From Candidatus Hermodarchaeum yapensis (GTDB lineage: Archaea; Asgardarchaeota; Hermodarchaeia; Hermodarchaeales; Hermodarchaeaceae), in assembly GCA_016840405.1 (NCBI GenBank), contig JAEOSK010000010.1, positions 1 to 64,000 on the forward strand: a stretch of 64,000 bases of DNA. The letters run 5' to 3'. Below, piece after piece: positions 18,056-27,267 of this stretch; the first letter of the stretch is position 1, and every line of letters begins with the position of its first letter. The notes beneath the pieces are model-generated. The model saw only the letters and a program-made list of their open reading frames with translations, was not told the DNA's origin and did no database searches. Both the position numbers and the translations under genes were made by a program.

Positions 18056-20146
18056 TTATGCTTTTTCATTTGAGCTACGGTAAATGTCGATACAGGAGAG
18101 TTTGATTTGGGTGTGTATCCGTTCAGGGATGAGTTGGGATTGCCAAAGGGCATGTAATCCTGAATAAAGAAGGCTTTCAATTTGCGGGTCTTGGAGAAGA
18201 TTATGACGTGGAGAAAATCGGGTAATTTCTTTCGCAATTTTGGCATCATTTTCGAGAGCCGTTTCAAGAGGTTCTTTCAGATATTTCACGAGCTCAGGTG
18301 AGAGTGGTGCCACAGGTGCGGTTCGCTGTCCAATCGACAAGGCCGAGGTTTGTTTGGTGGGCGGGATAACAAGGGGTGGAATCACAATGAGTTTGATTGT
18401 ATCATCTGCACGTTTCAAACCGGCCAGATAGATTGGGACATAAATCGGTTTGTCCGAGTCAGCTGGTAACGAAGCACCTGGTTCAATGAGATACTGTTGA
18501 AACGTCGAGAGTTGATTTTGACTAAAGTTAATGTGATTGACTATGAGGTCGTCAACCTCTGTTTCATAGCTTTTGAGTTTATCTAACCTATCGCGAGTTT
18601 CCTGGAGACGGATTTCTCTTTCCTCTTCTAAAACGTCAACTCGCGCGATCTCTTTCTTTTCTTGGGCCTCATAGCCGTGGCGGACTTTGGCTTTTCGTTC
18701 ATCTGACTGGCGATCCAAATCATCAAGAGCTCGTTGTGTTTGTTGAATTTGCTTTCGCGTTTCTTTTGAATGATTCCGCAGATCTGTTGCAAAGGTGTTG
18801 AACTGATCAAGGGTCTGATTCAGTCGATTGAGATAGCTATCAGCGCCTAGATTGCCGCCAGTTTTCTTTGCCATAAATTCTTCGAGGGCTGCATGTTGTT
18901 GGGCGATTTCTTGGTTGATGGGTTCGAGGCTGGTTTTCAGTGGAATGAGTAGTTTCTTTTCTTGGTCTTGTCGCCAGCGGTCCACCTCAGTGATATCTCT
19001 GTTTTCTTGTTTTGCTAATTCTGTTAAGGCACCATCAATTTCACGTTTCAGTGTGGCTTTCCGCGTGTCGTAGTGCTCTTCAAGTGTAGTAATTTCTGTT
19101 TGAATACGTTCTTCCCATGACTGGATATCCTTTTGGAAATGTGAGCGGAATTGGGTCCATTGATTGGCGGCTTCTTTATGAGTCTCTATGGCTTCTGCAA
19201 AAAACTGTTCAGCCTCTTTTTTGGCCTGACCGTAATTCAATCGGCTGGGCAGTTCAACGCCAAATTGGTTATCCCCATTTGTAATTCGTGAGAGCTGCTG
19301 CATGAGATGAGCGAGTTCAGTGGGGACGGTGTGGATATCAAAGGGAGTAGACTGGGCAGCGGTTCGGACTTCGTCCTTGAGTTTATCCATTACCGCTAGG
19401 TATTCAGGTGATGCGTTCACCTTGAGAAGTGCTTCATAACGACTGGCTGGCGGGACAAATCCACGAGCCACTTGCGGTTGAAGGAGTTTGAGTCCGTCAA
19501 TAAGCAGAAGCTGATTTTCAGGACTAGGCACAACCCAGAAGGGCCAAAGAAGTTTGGCAATAAATTCGTAGCATCCTTCGTTGATTGGCTTGAAGCCGTT
19601 ATCGGCTCGACGAATGTCATCAAGGAGGAGGTGGATGGCTGCGAGTTCTAATCGTGAATCTAAAATCCAATCGCCATTGACTTCGGGATCATCTAGAGCT
19701 TTGCCTTGGAGCTTGGACCCATCTAAAGCAAAGGGGAGTGTGAAGAGGGTTTCATGTCCTTCAGAGGTGCGTTTGGTAGAAACGATGAGTTCGATGTCTT
19801 TCCCAAATTTCTTAAACGGTGTTGGGTTACCATCCCAGTCTGCCACGCGATCAGCGAACTTCTCGATGAATTGGCGTTTGACCTCAGTTAAAACGATCTT
19901 TACGTCTTTTGGGTTATGCCCCTTATCGGAGGCAATGGCGAACAGCAGATCCTCGGTGTGCTCATAATAGAAACTGACGTCTCCCATTTGAATGGTTTCA
20001 ATGCCGCCGTGGCCCAGCTCTTCAGCGAAAGCAGAGAGTGCGCTATAGAACCCACTGAAGATGACTTCATCGACGCCCCGCTTGCTGAACGCCTTGTGTA
20101 CTAGGACTTCACCAGTCCGTTTAAGTACATAAACATCCCGAATCAT
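18056..20146 (-). CDS. Longin-like domain protein with long coiled coil
   Basis: The protein has 696 residues from an ATG at 20146. Residues 1-105 read like a longin/adaptin-sigma type domain: a first strand I-R-D-V-Y-V-L, then G-E-V-L, F-S, S-G-F-Y-S-A-L-S-A-F-A-E-E-L, a strand pair, and a closing helix. Longin-type domains are a known Asgard eukaryotic-signature group linked to small GTPases and membrane traffic in eukaryotes. A second globular part (110-270) follows, then strong coiled coil from about 300 to 560 (E/K/Q-rich heptads), then a C-terminal globular part with conserved-looking L-I-V-I-P-P. No membrane segment is seen. A tethering or scaffolding role is inference. It is divergent from the GT-C gene, 73 bp apart. 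Confidence 0.65.
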   Translation of the reverse strand: MIRDVYVLKRTGEVLVHKAFSKRGVDEVIFSGFYSALSAFAEELGHGGIETIQMGDVSFYYEHTEDLLFAIASDKGHNPKDVKIVLTEVKRQFIEKFADRVADWDGNPTPFKKFGKDIELIVSTKRTSEGHETLFTLPFALDGSKLQGKALDDPEVNGDWILDSRLELAAIHLLLDDIRRADNGFKPINEGCYEFIAKLLWPFWVVPSPENQLLLIDGLKLLQPQVARGFVPPASRYEALLKVNASPEYLAVMDKLKDEVRTAAQSTPFDIHTVPTELAHLMQQLSRITNGDNQFGVELPSRLNYGQAKKEAEQFFAEAIETHKEAANQWTQFRSHFQKDIQSWEERIQTEITTLEEHYDTRKATLKREIDGALTELAKQENRDITEVDRWRQDQEKKLLIPLKTSLEPINQEIAQQHAALEEFMAKKTGGNLGADSYLNRLNQTLDQFNTFATDLRNHSKETRKQIQQTQRALDDLDRQSDERKAKVRHGYEAQEKKEIARVDVLEEEREIRLQETRDRLDKLKSYETEVDDLIVNHINFSQNQLSTFQQYLIEPGASLPADSDKPIYVPIYLAGLKRADDTIKLIVIPPLVIPPTKQTSALSIGQRTAPVAPLSPELVKYLKEPLETALENDAKIAKEITRFSPRHNLLQDPQIESLLYSGLHALWQSQLIPERIHTQIKLSCIDIYRSSNEKA

Positions 20147-20219
20147 ACGAGCGTCACTGCTTAGTGTGCAACTATGTAAAAAACGTGACGGAAATTATAA
20201 TAACCCGACTTAACTCTCG
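20147..20219. promoter_or_regulatory. Compact divergent promoter region
   Basis: Only 73 bp separate the ATG of the longin gene (minus, 20146) and the first possible start of the GT-C gene (plus, 20220). The A/T box AAATTATAATA (20191-20201) can be read as a TATA element in both directions. It would place minus transcription near 20169, with a 23-nt leader. Plus transcription would start near 20223, at or after the GTG at 20220. This favours a leaderless message or the later ATG at 20284. Confidence 0.45.
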
Positions 20220-21803
20220 GTGCGCTTTTTTCCGGTTCACTACGCCTTGAATCGGAAATACCCGAACTTGGTCGTGCGCTCTATGGCATCATCGGAACCC
20301 TGGTACATCACAAAGCTCCGTAAATTGGCGGATCCCCTCTTTTGGGTTCCTTTCATTGCCATTATGATTTTTAAACTCGCCATTTTTCATTACGCTTCAC
20401 TTAGTTATCTCCTCCTTGGACAACACCCCTCCTTCGGAATCCCTTTCGAACTAGGTGAATATTATTCCGATTTTACCTATTACTACATGGCTTTTGTCCG
20501 GTTGTTTGTCCAAGGAAACCTTCCCTACACGGAGGCGTTGTATACTATTAATAACGTTCAAGTCTACATCTATCCCCCTCTCTTTTTGTACATCCTCGGG
20601 GTTTTCTACTATATTCCCTCTGAACGGATGTTTCCCAACATTGTGTTTACTGCTGCATCACTTGGTCGAGACTTGGATTTTCTCCGGGTAGGATTTGCGT
20701 TTATCGTGTTCGATTTGGCTACCTGTGTGCTAATGTACATCACGGCTCGGAGATTAACCACCAAACGGGTGATTCCAGTGGTGGTGATGCTTTTGTATGC
20801 ATTGAATCCAGTGTCACTGTGGTGGGGGGACTATCTTTGGCTAAGTACACCAATTCACACCTTCTTTCTTGTGCTGGGATTTTACTTCATGATTCGCGGT
20901 GATCTCCGTTGGGCTGCCCTATGGATTGCGATTGGAACGATGGTGAAACAAACTGCGGCCTTACTGTTGCCTGTCATTCTGTTCTTGGAATACCGCCATG
21001 GTATGAAACGCGTGCTCACCTCTCTGGGAATCATGATAGGAGTAGCATTCGTTCTTTCAATGCCTTACCTTCTATTGTTCCCACTCGATTATCTTCAAGT
21101 AGCGATATCAGGAATGGGATCCTACTGGTTCTATGATGCTCCTCCTGCGGCCACTCATCCCGTACCAGTCTCCGCCTTTGCTGTTTTTTGGCCAGAACCA
21201 TTCAAATTTATTGTTATCGCCGCTGTGTTCAACGGAATTCCGTGGGCGGTATCTCTAGGTCTTCTTTGGTTATTGGCTTACCTTATCCCCGAACAGCCAA
21301 AACAACGGTATCGAGAGCAAGTCGTGTTTTTGGCATTGCTTCTTTCGTTGTCGTTACATATCTTCTGGGCTCGGGGAATCTACAAGTACTATCTCATTGC
21401 GATGTTACCATTCCTCATCTTGTTTGGAGCTGTCTTACAGGGACCGCTGATACCCTCTCGGTCACTAAGTTGTCCTTTTTCCTCCAGATTGCAGCAACGC
21501 TTCCCAGGTCTCCATGTATTGTTCAGTAAGTTGAGAATCCAATTTCAAAATCTTGGAGTGGCTATCGTAAATAATGTGGATACTTGGTGGTTTGTCATCG
21601 TCGGACTAGCGAGTATCGGAATCTTTGTGGTGCATCGGTACTATACTTCTCTCATTCTGCTCTTGTTGTTTTTGCCACTTATTGTATATGGTTTCTACCA
21701 TTATTATTGGCGGAAACGCCAGCACAAAAAGAACCTCCCCGATAAATCGCCGTCTCAACCAGTTCTTAACACAGATCGCCATCGCCCTTCTACTCGGGAA
21801 TAG
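20220..21803 (+). CDS. Polytopic GT-C-type glycosyltransferase (GT87/DUF2029-like)
   Basis: The frame gives 527 residues from a GTG at 20220; an ATG at 20284 (MASSEPWY) is an equally plausible start, since the first membrane helix begins after it. About ten to twelve hydrophobic segments are visible. The first long outer loop carries E-Y-Y-S-D-F-T-Y-Y-Y, and a Y-P-P-L-F-L-Y motif follows, a layout typical of GT-C transferases that use polyprenyl-phosphate-linked sugars with an acidic residue in the first outer loop. N-P-V-S-L-W-W-G-D appears near 200. The C-terminus is a basic cytoplasmic tail. Donor and acceptor are unknown. The duplicated protein at 41386-43938 looks to be of the same broad class. 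Confidence 0.7.
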   Translation: MRFFPVHYALNRKYPNLVVRSMASSEPWYITKLRKLADPLFWVPFIAIMIFKLAIFHYASLSYLLLGQHPSFGIPFELGEYYSDFTYYYMAFVRLFVQGNLPYTEALYTINNVQVYIYPPLFLYILGVFYYIPSERMFPNIVFTAASLGRDLDFLRVGFAFIVFDLATCVLMYITARRLTTKRVIPVVVMLLYALNPVSLWWGDYLWLSTPIHTFFLVLGFYFMIRGDLRWAALWIAIGTMVKQTAALLLPVILFLEYRHGMKRVLTSLGIMIGVAFVLSMPYLLLFPLDYLQVAISGMGSYWFYDAPPAATHPVPVSAFAVFWPEPFKFIVIAAVFNGIPWAVSLGLLWLLAYLIPEQPKQRYREQVVFLALLLSLSLHIFWARGIYKYYLIAMLPFLILFGAVLQGPLIPSRSLSCPFSSRLQQRFPGLHVLFSKLRIQFQNLGVAIVNNVDTWWFVIVGLASIGIFVVHRYYTSLILLLLFLPLIVYGFYHYYWRKRQHKKNLPDKSPSQPVLNTDRHRPSTRE

Positions 21804-21826
21804 AAAAGATTGGCGTGGTGCATGCG

Positions 21827-22096
21827 TTATTCAGTTGTTTTTGCTCCGCATCTTGGACAATAGGCTTCATACGGTTCGAGGAGTTGTTTCCCACACTGGG
21901 GACAATACTGCGGTTTTGAGTGTATAGGGTGCTCCATGGGTGGAGGTGGTTCTTCACGTCCCTGTAGGCCCCAGCAGAATAGCGGTGGAAAAAACAAGAA
22001 GATGAGCAAGGGAAAGCCAGGGATAATAAACCACAGAAAGATCATGAGAACTGAGAGGAGAATGCTGATGATACTTATCAGATGCCACCGATTCAC
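21827..22096 (-). CDS. Small membrane protein with C-terminal zinc ribbon
   Basis: The protein has 89 residues. Residues 7-45 are almost entirely hydrophobic and fit two closely spaced membrane helices. A short proline-rich linker is followed by a zinc ribbon, CPQCG (about 64-68) and CPRCG (about 80-84). It is the last gene of a likely operon with the coiled-coil gene (22130-22582) and the aminopeptidase gene (22595-24640), all on the minus strand with short gaps. Function is unknown. Confidence 0.6.
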   Translation of the reverse strand: MNRWHLISIISILLSVLMIFLWFIIPGFPLLIFLFFPPLFCWGLQGREEPPPPMEHPIHSKPQYCPQCGKQLLEPYEAYCPRCGAKTTE

Positions 22097-22129
22097 TGTT
22101 GTTGCCCCGTTTAATCCCTGTTCTAGATA

Positions 22130-22582
22130 TTAAAGCTGGTCGGGTAATTCTTCGGCATGTTCCCCAATTTTTTTGATAATATATTGTGATTTTCGAATTG
22201 CTTCTTTTGCACTAAACTCAGTATATTGAATTTCTTCGGGGGCAATTGGGGTTTTTCGTTTACTTTTGAGTTTCTCTTTTAATTCTTCAAGAAGGTGTTC
22301 TGTTTCACGAAGCGAGCTGATGGCTTCGGTCGAGGCGCCGATCACAAGTTGTGCCAGTTCTTTTGCTGGAGGAATTCCTTGCACCTTCGAGAGCTGGCTT
22401 CGGACTTCGATGAAATACTTCTTAATTTCAGATAACACGGTTCTAAGGTTGCCAACTGCATCAATCATTGATTTGAGTTGGTCTGCGCTTGTTAGGTTTT
22501 GAATTTCTGAAAATTCAGTTTCAAATTGATTGACCGTGGATTCGAGTCGGTCCTGCAATTGGAGCACATGGTCGTGACTCAT
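22130..22582 (-). CDS. Helical coiled-coil protein of unknown function
   Basis: The protein has 150 residues, almost wholly predicted alpha-helical with heptad-like spacing of Leu, Ile and Val, and highly charged. It has no Cys pairs, no membrane segment and no recognisable catalytic motif. The gene follows the aminopeptidase gene by 12 bp and precedes the small zinc-ribbon membrane protein by 33 bp on the same strand, so the three are probably co-transcribed. I do not recognise the family. Confidence 0.6.
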   Translation of the reverse strand: MSHDHVLQLQDRLESTVNQFETEFSEIQNLTSADQLKSMIDAVGNLRTVLSEIKKYFIEVRSQLSKVQGIPPAKELAQLVIGASTEAISSLRETEHLLEELKEKLKSKRKTPIAPEEIQYTEFSAKEAIRKSQYIIKKIGEHAEELPDQL

Positions 22583-22594
22583 GATATTATCTAC

Positions 22595-24640
22595 TCATTT
22601 GGCATTCTTAACTTTCTGTATTTCAATAAGGTCAAAGCTCTTGAGGATGTTAACGAGTCTGTCAACAGTGGTGATGTTTGCTGTGTCTCCGAATTCTGCT
22701 TCAAGAGCAGCTAATATTTCATAGAGTGTGCGGTGTCCATCCATGAAATTGGCTAATTCGGTAAGCACTTCTCCTATGCTGGGTTTATTGGGTGCCCAGG
22801 CTTCTTGGTGAGATCGAATCCATTCTGTATCTTCTGGTGTGGTGCGTCGCATGAGTTCGGTGAGATAAAGGGGTCCTTGGAATTTTCGGCGTGGAAGGAG
22901 TGTTTTTGCTTCGCGTTCCTTTTTGCGGAGGACAAGACGTTTCAACGGTGCATATCCAATGGATCGTGAGAGGAGGTCTTCGACTTGTCGGAGTTTTCGA
23001 ATTTCCTCTTGGCGTTCTTGGGCTAGGTCGTCGACCATGGTGTCGATGAATTGAGCGAGTTCCGAATCGTGGGGGCTAAGGACTCTGACACTTTGGAGGG
23101 CGGAGCTTTCTCTTCGGGTAATTTGGCGTATGCTTTCCATGGCTTTCCGGAGGGTGCGGGCAAGTTGGGCTCCACGATCGGCTTGCGAAATCGCTTCAAT
23201 GGCATAATGGACATAGCGTTGAGTGGTTTGGGTAATTCTGGTGTGTGCATTCGCATGGACTTGTGTGGCTATGAACATGGCGTCATCGGATTCTGCATAC
23301 GCTTGGGTTAGGAGTGTCACGAGGACAGCATATCCCACTCGTTTGAGTTGGGTTGCATCACATTTATCCACGGTATCTAGGCTGCTATGATAAAACGCGT
23401 CAGGCCAATGGTTGATCATGGGACATGGGACGCCAACTGTTGAATCGACAAACATGACGTGATCGCTGCCTCCTCCAAAACCTTTTGTTTCGTAATGGAA
23501 TGGCTGGGTGCCTCCATCGGGGGCTAGCAATCGGGGTTCGTTTCCAGCGGTGCTTAAATGGTAATCAAGGATATCATTGATGAAACTTGGTAAGGAATCG
23601 GGGGTACGGAGCAGGGTGAGGGTTCCACCACAAAGACTTGGGTTCTCTCCAACCATGTCACAATTGATTGCACTGAGTGTTCGATGGGCAAATTCGGGGT
23701 GAGCGTTAAGATAGGCGATGGTGCCATAGTATTCTGGCACCCAGAGGAAGCGAATCGTTCTGAGTGGTTGGGGGAGTTTTCCATCTTGGATAAGGGAGGT
23801 GATTGTTCGAGCCAATTCCATGAGTAATGCGCTGCCGCTCGCGTTGTCGTTGGCGCTTGGACGTGGATGGCAGAGATGAGCAATAAGTGCTACTTCTTCG
23901 GTGGGAAATTCTCTTCCTTCAATGACCGCGGTCAGCACGCGTTGCTCGCCTTTGAAGAGCTCTGCATCAACCTTTGCATGGACGAGAACTTCGTGTTCAG
24001 TCTCAATGAGTCGTCGAAGGCGAGTGCCAACCTTTCCGGACACAGAAAATGCGAAACCGACTTTATCTTTCTCTTTGGCATTGGGCCAAATCCCTTGGTA
24101 TGATACTAGCGTCGGATGTTTCGTGCGCCTTTCAAGGGGTGGATAATAAATGTGACCTAAGGCACCGTGTTTATACACGGCTTCTTTATGTACGAGTGAT
24201 GGGCGTCCTGTTGCTAGTACGATTTTTCCTTTCACATACACTTTGCGATAATCCTTCTCCCGGGTTCCGTCTTCGACGTAGACGAGGGGTGCAGTGACAT
24301 CGGCTTTTTGGCTGTGGGCAACGACACTTACTGGGGTTTCACTAAATCGGGCTAGGATTTCCGGTTTCGGGTTGACAAGCCGAAGCTCGCCGTCAGCAAT
24401 ACGCCATCCCATTGGGGCTGTCCATTCCCAGGTTCGGGTTTTTCCATCCGCAGGATAAGTTTCAACGTGTGTAGAAATACCGGGAAATTGATCGATGACC
24501 TGCTTGACATAATAGATGGCGTCATGAAATCCCGGTGATGCTTGGATTCGGTGAAATCGTGTGATTTCAGCCACAAAGTCTTTGGCAATTGCGCCAGATA
24601 ATTCTTCAATGATTACATCACGAAATTTGGTGTGGAACAT
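22595..24640 (-). CDS. M28-type zinc aminopeptidase (DUF4910-like) with C-terminal helical domain
   Basis: The protein has 681 residues. The metallopeptidase core shows the M28 ligand set: H-L-C-H-P near 255-258, N-D-N-A-S-G with Asp near 265, the E-Y-Y-G Glu near 303 (catalytic or metal-binding), C-D-M-V-G with Asp near 328, and G-G-S-D-H with His near 397. Residues about 100-245 form the inserted PA-like/lid region seen in DUF4910-type aminopeptidases. After about 450 come helices, and the last 90 residues look like a small winged-helix-like domain. No signal peptide is present, so it should act in the cytosol, removing N-terminal residues from peptides. It heads a three-gene operon; AGAGGATG before the ATG fits a ribosome-binding site. 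Confidence 0.8.
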   Translation of the reverse strand: MFHTKFRDVIIEELSGAIAKDFVAEITRFHRIQASPGFHDAIYYVKQVIDQFPGISTHVETYPADGKTRTWEWTAPMGWRIADGELRLVNPKPEILARFSETPVSVVAHSQKADVTAPLVYVEDGTREKDYRKVYVKGKIVLATGRPSLVHKEAVYKHGALGHIYYPPLERRTKHPTLVSYQGIWPNAKEKDKVGFAFSVSGKVGTRLRRLIETEHEVLVHAKVDAELFKGEQRVLTAVIEGREFPTEEVALIAHLCHPRPSANDNASGSALLMELARTITSLIQDGKLPQPLRTIRFLWVPEYYGTIAYLNAHPEFAHRTLSAINCDMVGENPSLCGGTLTLLRTPDSLPSFINDILDYHLSTAGNEPRLLAPDGGTQPFHYETKGFGGGSDHVMFVDSTVGVPCPMINHWPDAFYHSSLDTVDKCDATQLKRVGYAVLVTLLTQAYAESDDAMFIATQVHANAHTRITQTTQRYVHYAIEAISQADRGAQLARTLRKAMESIRQITRRESSALQSVRVLSPHDSELAQFIDTMVDDLAQERQEEIRKLRQVEDLLSRSIGYAPLKRLVLRKKEREAKTLLPRRKFQGPLYLTELMRRTTPEDTEWIRSHQEAWAPNKPSIGEVLTELANFMDGHRTLYEILAALEAEFGDTANITTVDRLVNILKSFDLIEIQKVKNAK

Positions 24641-24825
24641 CGCTCGTCATCATCCTCTGAGTGACGCTGTGTTCTCTAAACCTACAAAAACCTAGCCTTT
24701 GGCATTCCTTTAGAAAATCTTTCTATGTTATTAGAATGAATTTCATTAAATCGGCAATGGGGAAATCTTAATTTCATCTAAATAATCCGCAATTGGTGTT
24801 TTCAGCCTCTCTGAATCTGCACCAT

Positions 24826-24839
24826 CTTTAAAAGTTATA
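24826..24839 (+). promoter_or_regulatory. TATA box for the gelsolin-like gene
   Basis: TCTTTAAAAGTTA lies about 27-30 bp before the GTG at 24863, so transcription would begin at or within a few bases of the start codon. This indicates a leaderless message, common in archaea. Confidence 0.5.
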
Positions 24840-24862
24840 GTGGATATTGAGACTGTAAGAAG

Positions 24863-25816
24863 GTGAGGGTACTGTCCGTGCACCTCCAAATATATGATGT
24901 TGTTGAAACTGGAGAGCTTATGGAGCTATCAATTCCTAGGGAGCTCAAAACAGAGCTTGGTCCTGATCGAGTCCTCATCATTGTGAATGATGACGATCGG
25001 AAGATCTGGCTTTGGAAAGGAGCCGAAGCAGGTGTCCGCAAGAAGTTCATTGCAGCACGTCAAGGACAGGCAGTCCGTAGTCAACGTGGGCTTGTCTATA
25101 AAGTCATGTCGATTGATGGAGGAGAGGAACCAGACGATTTTCTCGCCTTGCTTGGTGAAAAACCGAAGGCGCCTGCACCCAAACGCGAAGTCGCAGTACA
25201 AGTCGATCTTCCGGACAAAACCATCGAGATAACGGCTGATGAACCTTCACCACCTCCAGCAAAGCCCAAACCTATGGCCAAGCCAAAGGTTACGGCACCC
25301 AAGCCTAAACCGGTAACAATGCCTGAGCCATCGAGTCAGCTTGGAATAGAATACAACGGTGCCGAACAACTATGGCCACAACGAGGAACCGTGTCCAGCA
25401 CTGTTCCTGCACCAGCCCAAGATGATATCGTTGGTCGCGTAGCCAACACATCACCACCTCCGGGGTACAGTCGCGAACTTGTTATCATCGGACAAGAAGT
25501 CTTTACATCCGTTGATCGAACAGTCACGTTTCTAGGAAAAACGCAGACCACTAGCCAACTTGAACGAACCCGAACTATCCCAGATGGCCCTTTCTTTGGC
25601 GGTGAATATACACCTCGAATCCTCGTGGAAGGTGGACGAGTACTAGCCACCGAATTTTTGAAGAAAAGCGATGAAAGCTCACATGGTCTACGGGAAGCTA
25701 CAGCAGAAGCTGATGTCGGAGAACTCATCGATATTTTCCGAATCACAACCGCGACCGCAGAGGTTGACGAAGCGAAAGAAAAACCCAAAAAGAAGAAGAA
25801 GAAAGCTTCCAAGTAA
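24863..25816 (+). CDS. Gelsolin-like domain protein with disordered linker
   Basis: The frame gives 317 residues from a GTG at 24863; a GTG 15 bases later is an alternative. Residues about 35-98 match the gelsolin-repeat plan by eye: V-L-I-I-V-N-D-D-D on the first strand, I-W-L-W-K-G-A-E-A (the W-x-G motif), a long helix, and V-x-x-I-D-G-G-E-E-P-D-D-F-L-A-L-L (the G-x-E-P-x-x-F ending). A single-repeat gelsolin-like fold is a recognised Asgard eukaryotic-signature type that can act on actin homologues. Residues 100-165 are Pro/Lys/Ala-rich and disordered. The C-terminal part (165-295) is unrecognised, and the protein ends in a lysine run. No actin homologue lies in this window. Similarity is by motif only, so actin binding is inference. 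Confidence 0.6.
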   Translation: MRVLSVHLQIYDVVETGELMELSIPRELKTELGPDRVLIIVNDDDRKIWLWKGAEAGVRKKFIAARQGQAVRSQRGLVYKVMSIDGGEEPDDFLALLGEKPKAPAPKREVAVQVDLPDKTIEITADEPSPPPAKPKPMAKPKVTAPKPKPVTMPEPSSQLGIEYNGAEQLWPQRGTVSSTVPAPAQDDIVGRVANTSPPPGYSRELVIIGQEVFTSVDRTVTFLGKTQTTSQLERTRTIPDGPFFGGEYTPRILVEGGRVLATEFLKKSDESSHGLREATAEADVGELIDIFRITTATAEVDEAKEKPKKKKKKASK

Positions 25817-25841
25817 CAACCGGCTTCGCTCTTCTTGCTTG

Positions 25842-25847
25842 TTTTTT
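25842..25847 (+). terminator. T-run after the gelsolin-like gene
   Basis: A run of six T residues preceded by pyrimidine-rich sequence lies 26 bp after the stop codon at 25816. Archaeal termination often uses such T-runs without a hairpin. The next gene has its own TATA box downstream. Confidence 0.3.
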
Positions 25848-25909
25848 CCTAGTTCATGAAGATTTTAAGGCTATTATTGGAACTCTCCCTTTGTGCAATA
25901 ATATTAAAG

Positions 25910-25952
25910 GGTGCATTTGTTAGCACTCACCAAACAAATAACAACTGGAGAG
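25910..25952 (+). promoter_or_regulatory. TATA box and ribosome-binding site of the zinc-ribbon gene
   Basis: AATATTAAAG (25910-25919) is a good TATA box. The start of transcription would fall near 25941. GGAGAG (25947-25952) is a Shine-Dalgarno sequence seven bases before the ATG at 25960, which settles that start. Confidence 0.55.
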
Positions 25953-25959
25953 AATTCCC

Positions 25960-27252
25960 ATGAGTCCGGCGTGTCGTAAATGTGGAGCAACCCTGAAGAA
26001 GGGTGCTCAATTCTGTAGAATGTGTGGAACCCCCGTATCACCTTCTCAAGTTCAGGCAAAGCAAGTTACTCCTTCTGGTCAAACTCAAAGGAAGTGTAGT
26101 AATTGTGGAAAAGACCTGAGGGGTTCTGAAAAATTCTGTACAGGTTGTGGAACAAGCATAGAAGAAGTGGCTCCCAGCCCAGTAGAGGGTATTGCTCCAG
26201 GAGCGTGTCCTAACTGTGGATACGCCAACAATCCTCCGGCTTCAAATTACTGTATTAATTGTGGACAAACACTTCCTGATGCATCACCTGCTCGCCCAAC
26301 ACCTGTGGAAGAAATCTCTGAAGCAGTTGAGCCAGTCGTTTGCTCATCTTGTGGAATAGAAGCAAAAAGCGGAGCCAAATTTTGTACATACTGTGGTGGT
26401 ACTCTCACTGTCGGTGAAACAGCAGCTGGTGAGCCTTCTGCAATGCCAGAAGAATCTCCGCCTGTCACTACTAAAATTCCTGATATTAAAACGGTTGATC
26501 CAATTCCTGTTTCTTCAGAGGCTTTAGCAAGCTTGATGGCTCGGGGTCGTCAACTAGTCTTGGAAGAAGAGTATGCGAAAAATGGGATAGAATCAGATAA
26601 ACTTCTTGACGAGCTAAGTAAAGCTGCGGCGGATAGTGATTTTGCCTTAGAAGACCTCATTGACTCTTACATCAATGAACGGGCTGAACTCGACCGACTT
26701 GAAGCCTTACATGAAAAAAGGGAAGTCAGTGAACGAGTTTATGAACGGCTATTGAAGGAATATGAAGAGAAGCTTGAAAAAATGGATAAAGAGATTCAGA
26801 AGGGAACTGACCAGCTTCAAGGATATCAAGTGCAAATTAAGCTTGACCACGCCAAAGTAAAAGAAGAACTAGAAACCATAAAGGCCCGAATGGTCATTGG
26901 GGATGACGTTGATGAAGGTGAGAAACAAACGGCGAAACTCGCCGAAAAGGCTGAACGGCTCAATTATGCTCTAATTGCCACCCAGCATATCCTCAAAAAA
27001 GAGTCGACCATGCGGAATGGTCCCCTAACCAGGTTCGAAGTAAAAGAAACAACCGTAGCGGATTCAAATGTAACAGCTGCTGAACCGGAACCCGAAGAAG
27101 AGGAAGACTCATCAGATCAGGAAACTGACACTTCTGAGCCACAACCCGAATCAAGGCAACCTGATGCCGAAGCTGGAAAAATCTGTACTCAGTGTGGTCG
27201 TGTTACTGCATCCGGAGCCCAATTTTGTATACATTGTGGAAGCCCACTGTAA
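25960..27252 (+). CDS. Protein with five zinc ribbons flanking a coiled coil
   Basis: The protein has 430 residues. Four double-CxxC zinc ribbons occur in the N-terminal 150 residues: CRKCG..CRMCG, CSNCG..CTGCG, CPNCG..CINCG and CSSCG..CTYCG. Residues about 190-350 are helical coiled coil (many Glu, Lys and Leu). An acidic, disordered stretch follows, then a fifth ribbon, CTQCG..CIHCG, ends the protein. No enzymatic motif or membrane segment is seen. Such ribbon arrays commonly serve protein or nucleic-acid binding, but the partner here is unknown. A strong ribosome-binding site precedes the ATG. Confidence 0.75.
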   Translation: MSPACRKCGATLKKGAQFCRMCGTPVSPSQVQAKQVTPSGQTQRKCSNCGKDLRGSEKFCTGCGTSIEEVAPSPVEGIAPGACPNCGYANNPPASNYCINCGQTLPDASPARPTPVEEISEAVEPVVCSSCGIEAKSGAKFCTYCGGTLTVGETAAGEPSAMPEESPPVTTKIPDIKTVDPIPVSSEALASLMARGRQLVLEEEYAKNGIESDKLLDELSKAAADSDFALEDLIDSYINERAELDRLEALHEKREVSERVYERLLKEYEEKLEKMDKEIQKGTDQLQGYQVQIKLDHAKVKEELETIKARMVIGDDVDEGEKQTAKLAEKAERLNYALIATQHILKKESTMRNGPLTRFEVKETTVADSNVTAAEPEPEEEEDSSDQETDTSEPQPESRQPDAEAGKICTQCGRVTASGAQFCIHCGSPL

Positions 27253-27267
27253 TTGGCACTCACGAAA

